DNA of 8,557 nucleotides from Chloroflexota bacterium (GTDB lineage: Bacteria > Chloroflexota > UBA6077 > CF-72). Location of the stretch: positions 1 to 8,557 of the forward strand of contig JAFAPL010000590.1 of assembly GCA_019247135.1 (NCBI GenBank), given 5' to 3'. Position numbers and translations under genes: made by a program. Below, one piece after another: positions 5,767-8,557 of the stretch. Under the pieces are notes generated by a model that was given only the letters and a program-made list of their open reading frames with translations, searched no databases and was not told the DNA's origin. The first letter of the stretch is position 1; each line of letters begins with the position of its first letter.

Positions 5767-6943
5767 CGAGGGCGTCCTGTGTCACGCCCGGCGCCGGTAC
5801 GAATTGGCCGTTCTGCACCACGCTCATGATGTTCGACGAATCAGGCAGTCCGTAGTGCTTCTGCGCCGTGAACGTGTAGTGTCCCTGTGGCGTATCGAGG
5901 TCGATGCTGTCCAGCCCTGCCTGAATCTGATCGCTCGTCGCGCCTTTGCGCGTGATGGCGTCCATGAGAAAACTGGTGGCGACCATGCCATCCCAGGCGA
6001 ACTGGGGTGGATAGTAGTTATTCGCCTGCTGGAACGGTCCCGCGAATCCATCCACCAGGTTCTTGAACTTGTTGCTGCTCGGCAACGCCTGGCCGAGCAC
6101 CCCCATCGTGGCCTGCACGAACACGCCTTCGGCCGCCGCGCCTGACGGTTGGACGTACAACGGGGACGCCTCAGCCGCGGTCATCATCAGCGGGATCCGA
6201 CTGTTCTGATCGGCCCAGCCTTTGGTGATCACGACCGGTGGCGCACCGGTTGCCCAGACGAGCAGAAAATCCGGCTTGGCTTCGACGATCTTCGCGAACT
6301 GCGGCGCGAAGTTGGTCTGGGTTGTCTCGAACGTCTCGTCGTCGACCAGTTGAATGCCGGCCTGGTCGATGATCTTCTTGGTCGCGTCGTGACCCGAGAC
6401 CGCGTAGGCGTTCTTGGTGTCGTACAGCATGGCCAGCTTCGTCTTGCTCTGGCTCTTGATGAAGTTGACGCACGTCTGCGCGACCTGACTCGACAGCGGC
6501 GCAGTCATCCACATATACGACGTCACGGGCACGACCTGCTCGTCCGCGGCGCCCAGCGATACGGTGGGTATCTTCTTCTCGTTGGCCACCGGCTTGATCG
6601 CCAGGTCGGCCGTGGACTGCGGCGGACCGAGCACCGCCACCGCACCGTCGCTCAGGACCTTGTTGTACTGGATGACGCTCTGGTTGGGGTCGGAGCCATC
6701 ATCAACGATCTCGAGGTCGATCTTGCGGCCGTTGATGCCACCTTTGTTGTTTACCCCGTCGACGACCTGTTGCGCGGCGAGCTTGTCATTGGTTCCCAGC
6801 GGAGCGTAGTTCCCGGTCAGCGAGCTGACCATGCCGATCTTGATCGGCCCGCTGTTCTGGGCTTGAGGCCCGCCGAGTGCCGAGCACGCCGTGCTCAGGC
6901 CGAGCACAAAGGTACACAAAAACAGAAATGGCCGTCGCCGCAT
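5750..6943 (-). CDS. Periplasmic/lipoprotein amino acid-type substrate-binding protein (LivJ/LivK-like)
   Basis: 397-residue type I periplasmic binding protein (Peripla_BP_6 / LivK family) that captures the ligand for the LivHMGF importer. It has a basic N-terminus, a hydrophobic stretch FLFLCTFVLGL, and a lipobox LSTAC with the lipidated cysteine at C20, so it is anchored to a membrane rather than free. The mature part opens with IKIGMVSSLTGNYAPLG (34-50), then VDDGSDPNQSV (80-90) and VAVLGPPQST (102-111), the positions where LivJ proteins hold the ligand's amino-acid moiety. Ligand not predictable: the family binds amino acids, amides, urea and aromatic acids. Start ATG at 6943 with a strong GGAGGAGG five nt upstream, the only ATG among the minus-strand transporter starts seen, consistent with the binding protein being made in excess. 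Stop TAG lies in a hairpin loop. Confidence 0.95.
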   Translation of the reverse strand: MRRRPFLFLCTFVLGLSTACSALGGPQAQNSGPIKIGMVSSLTGNYAPLGTNDKLAAQQVVDGVNNKGGINGRKIDLEIVDDGSDPNQSVIQYNKVLSDGAVAVLGPPQSTADLAIKPVANEKKIPTVSLGAADEQVVPVTSYMWMTAPLSSQVAQTCVNFIKSQSKTKLAMLYDTKNAYAVSGHDATKKIIDQAGIQLVDDETFETTQTNFAPQFAKIVEAKPDFLLVWATGAPPVVITKGWADQNSRIPLMMTAAEASPLYVQPSGAAAEGVFVQATMGVLGQALPSSNKFKNLVDGFAGPFQQANNYYPPQFAWDGMVATSFLMDAITRKGATSDQIQAGLDSIDLDTPQGHYTFTAQKHYGLPDSSNIMSVVQNGQFVPAPGVTQDALAKAGQ

Positions 6944-7024
6944 TCGAGCCTCCTCCGCCCCGAAACGAGTGCGTGCACATTACCACGTCGCGCCCGTCCG
7001 ACCCCCGCCACGGGCCATCGTGCG
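6944..7024 (-). promoter_or_regulatory. 81-bp gap between rbsC and the Liv-type operon; possible promoter
   Basis: The gap holds a possible extended -10, TGGTAATGT (TAATGT at 6982-6977), 33 nt upstream of the binding-protein ATG, with no recognisable -35 at the right spacing in the GC-rich sequence before it. It also has a 6-bp stem GCCCGT/ACGGGC with a 12-nt loop (6992-7015), not followed by T's. With no proper terminator after rbsC, read-through from the sugar operon is possible as well. Confidence 0.25.
6949..6956 (-). promoter_or_regulatory. Strong ribosome-binding site of the binding-protein gene
   Basis: GGAGGAGG on the minus strand, five nt before the ATG at 6943-6941. It is the strongest Shine-Dalgarno in the window and fixes the start codon. 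Confidence 0.8.
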
Positions 7025-7045
7025 CTAGCGTCGCCGACGCACGAT
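7017..7045 (-). terminator. Hairpin with the rbsC stop codon in its loop
   Basis: On the minus strand ATCGTGCG pairs with CGCACGAT (perfect 8 bp) around a 13-nt loop whose last three bases are the TAG stop of rbsC. A weaker 6-bp stem follows at 6992-7015. There is no T-tract, so a U-less terminator or RNA-protecting structure at the end of the sugar-transporter message is inferred, not shown. Confidence 0.45.
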
Positions 7046-8008
7046 ATCCAGGTAGACGGCCAGAATCACGATGCCGCCGGTGACCACGGTTTGCCACTCC
7101 TGCGGCACCGACAGAATCCGCAGCCCATTCGTCAGCGTGCTGATGATGAACGCACCGATGACCGTCCCCAGAATGCTGCCTTCACCGCCGCTCAGCGAAG
7201 TCCCGCCAATGACGGCCGCCGCGATCGCATCCAGCTCGTACCCCTGGCCAAGCGCCGGCTGCGCCGAATTGAGTCGAGCGGCGATGACGACACCGCCCAG
7301 GCCACTGAACAACCCTGTCAGCGCGTAGATGCCGATCTTCCACGCGTCCACGTTCACGCCTGAGAGGCGGGTCGCCTCTTCGTTGCTGCCGAGCGCGAAC
7401 GTGTAGCGCCCGAGCACCGTCTTGGACAGGATCACGCTTGCGACGATCGCCGCTCCGAACAGGATGAACACCGCGTTCGGCAGCTCGAACGCCAGCGTGC
7501 CCATGGCGATTGAGTTGAACAGTGGCGTCTGGTTGAAATAGATGGGTTTCAGTCCCGAAATGACCAGCGCCAGGCCTTTCGCAACGTTCAGCATGCCGAG
7601 CGTCGCGATGAACGGTGGGATCTTCAGCTTGGCGATGAGCGTCCCGTTCACCAGGCCGGCCGCGCCACCGGTGAGCAGCCCCGCCAGTACGCCCAACGGC
7701 ACCGGCAGCTGCCAGAAGGTGACGAACACGCCCGCCATCACCGCCGACAGCGTCATCACCGTGCCGACCGACAGATCGATGCCGCCCGTGATGATGACGA
7801 AGGTGACGCCAAGCGCGAGCACGCCGTTGACCGACGTCGCGAGCAGGATGCCGACGATGTTTTCGAAGACCAGAAAGTTCGGCGAGGCGAGCGAGAAGAC
7901 CACGAACAACGCGATGAGCGCACCGAATGCGAGAAGGCGCTGCAGCGCGTCCGACTGGAGGATCGCCCGACGCGGTCCGAGCGCAACAGCGACGGTCGGT
8001 GCGCTCAC
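7025..8008 (-). CDS. rbsC: Sugar ABC transporter permease, RbsC family
   Basis: 327-residue membrane permease of a ribose/xylose/galactose-type (CUT2) importer; a single protein forms the channel as a homodimer. After a polar 25-residue start it has the expected series of hydrophobic segments and the family's conserved blocks: [22 protein letters not shown] (61-82), [24 protein letters not shown] block at 117-137, coupling loop [15 protein letters not shown] (206-220), and [20 protein letters not shown] (256-275). Length is normal for RbsC. Start is GTG at 8008, sharing a GTGA overlap of 4 bp with the stop of the ATPase gene upstream, so translation is coupled. The dedicated sugar-binding protein gene does not follow, as the next gene is a Liv-type binding protein; it may lie before the ATPase, outside the window. 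The sugar transported is unknown. Confidence 0.95.
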   Translation of the reverse strand: MSAPTVAVALGPRRAILQSDALQRLLAFGALIALFVVFSLASPNFLVFENIVGILLATSVNGVLALGVTFVIITGGIDLSVGTVMTLSAVMAGVFVTFWQLPVPLGVLAGLLTGGAAGLVNGTLIAKLKIPPFIATLGMLNVAKGLALVISGLKPIYFNQTPLFNSIAMGTLAFELPNAVFILFGAAIVASVILSKTVLGRYTFALGSNEEATRLSGVNVDAWKIGIYALTGLFSGLGGVVIAARLNSAQPALGQGYELDAIAAAVIGGTSLSGGEGSILGTVIGAFIISTLTNGLRILSVPQEWQTVVTGGIVILAVYLDIVRRRR

Positions 8009-8557
8009 AGCTGCGCCTCGCGTTGTGTCGCGTACTGCATGATCGCCTCCTGCGTCGCCTCGCCCGCAGTGAGCTCGCCGGTGAGACGGCCCTCACACAT
8101 GACCAGGACGCGATGGCTCATGCGCAAGATCTCGGGCAGCTCCGACGAGATCATGACGATCGACTTCCCCTCCTTGGCCAGGTCGTTCAGCAACCGGTAG
8201 ATCTCACTCTTGGCGCCGACGTCGATGCCCCGCGTCGGCTCGTCGAAGAACAGCACGTCCGAATCGGCCGTCAGCCACTTCGCCATGACGACCTTCTGCT
8301 GATTGCCGCCTGACAGATTGCGGACCTTCTGCTGTAACGACGGCGTCTTGATCGCCAGACTGCGTACTTGCCGCTCGGCGACCTGGCGCGTGCGCCTGGC
8401 GCGAACCCACCCCAGCGGGGCCACAAAGCGCTGCAGCGCACCCAGAACGGTGTTCGCCTCGACGTCCAACCCGAGCGCCAGCCCGTACCGCTTCCGATCC
8501 TCGGAGAGATACCCCAGCCCGTAGCCGACGGCGTCTTTCGGGCTGCGAATGGTTGCC
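8005..8557 (-). CDS. rbsA: Sugar ABC transporter ATPase, RbsA family (C-terminal part only)
   Basis: The gene runs off the right edge; 183 residues of the second nucleotide-binding domain are visible (whole RbsA proteins are about 500 residues with two domains). Visible in the fragment: [11 protein letters not shown] (16-26) with the Q-loop-equivalent region of RbsA-type second domains, signature LSGGNQQK (81-88), Walker B VLFFDE (101-106), then [10 protein letters not shown] (107-116), and SSELPEIL (137-144), where RbsA proteins carry serine/glutamate in place of the switch histidine. The motif set, especially SEDRK and TRGIDVGAK, is specific for RbsA/MglA/XylG-type ATPases and unlike the Liv ATPases in the same window. 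The first Walker A and domain 1 lie outside. Stop TGA overlaps the rbsC GTG by 4 bp. Confidence 0.95.
   Translation of the reverse strand, partial: ATIRSPKDAVGYGLGYLSEDRKRYGLALGLDVEANTVLGALQRFVAPLGWVRARRTRQVAERQVRSLAIKTPSLQQKVRNLSGGNQQKVVMAKWLTADSDVLFFDEPTRGIDVGAKSEIYRLLNDLAKEGKSIVMISSELPEILRMSHRVLVMCEGRLTGELTAGEATQEAIMQYATQREAQL

Noticed and set aside
6992..7015. 6-bp stem with 12-nt loop as an intrinsic terminator after rbsC
   Set aside because: The stem is short, the loop is long and no T-tract follows, so I list it only as part of the intergenic description.
7182..8096. Minus-strand open frame of 304 codons overlapping rbsC in another frame
   Set aside because: Arg-rich shadow of the true RbsC frame, which has all family motifs.

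Overview
The window is GC-rich bacterial DNA, fully coding apart from short gaps, and holds eight genes. Six form a minus-strand run of two ABC importers; the other two are an aminotransferase (minus) and a zinc-dependent dehydrogenase (plus). The C/G-rich third codon positions, the many GTG/TTG starts and a substrate-binding protein with a lipobox suggest a high-GC soil or environmental bacterium. I cannot fix the phylum from sequence alone. I see no mobile element, CRISPR array, tRNA or rRNA.

Layout from right to left, in the direction of minus-strand transcription. (1) 8557-8005 is the C-terminal half of an RbsA-type double ATPase of a sugar ABC importer. It overlaps by 4 bp the RbsC-type permease at 8008-7025. 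The partner binding protein is not in the window and probably lies upstream. (2) After an 81-bp gap comes a complete five-gene importer of the branched-chain amino acid (HAAT/Liv) family: binding lipoprotein (6943-5750), LivG ATPase (5733-4957), LivF ATPase (4964-4305), LivH permease (4178-3315) and LivM permease (3248-2223). The order binding protein-G-F-H-M differs from the E. coli K-H-M-G-F order. (3) LivM converges on and overlaps by 26 bp a zinc-dependent medium-chain dehydrogenase on the plus strand (1136-2248). (4) Divergent from that gene, and separated from it by only about 30 bp, is a class V aminotransferase of the serine/alanine-glyoxylate type (1104-1, C-terminus cut by the window edge).

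The genes suggest a nutrient-uptake and catabolism locus: one importer for a sugar-like compound, one for an amino acid or related small carboxylate or amide, plus a transaminase and an oxidoreductase that could act on imported substrates. The actual substrates cannot be read from the sequence.

The most interesting feature is not a gene. At four of the seven stop codons in the window (rbsC, binding protein, livH, livM) the stop lies in the loop of a perfect 7-8 bp hairpin, with only 0-2 nt between the stop and the 3' arm. None is followed by a proper U-tract. A 16-bp perfect palindrome in the 5' part of the aminotransferase gene is a candidate operator for the tightly packed divergent pair. 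I find no gene set that amounts to a new defence or biosynthetic system; the gene content itself is ordinary.
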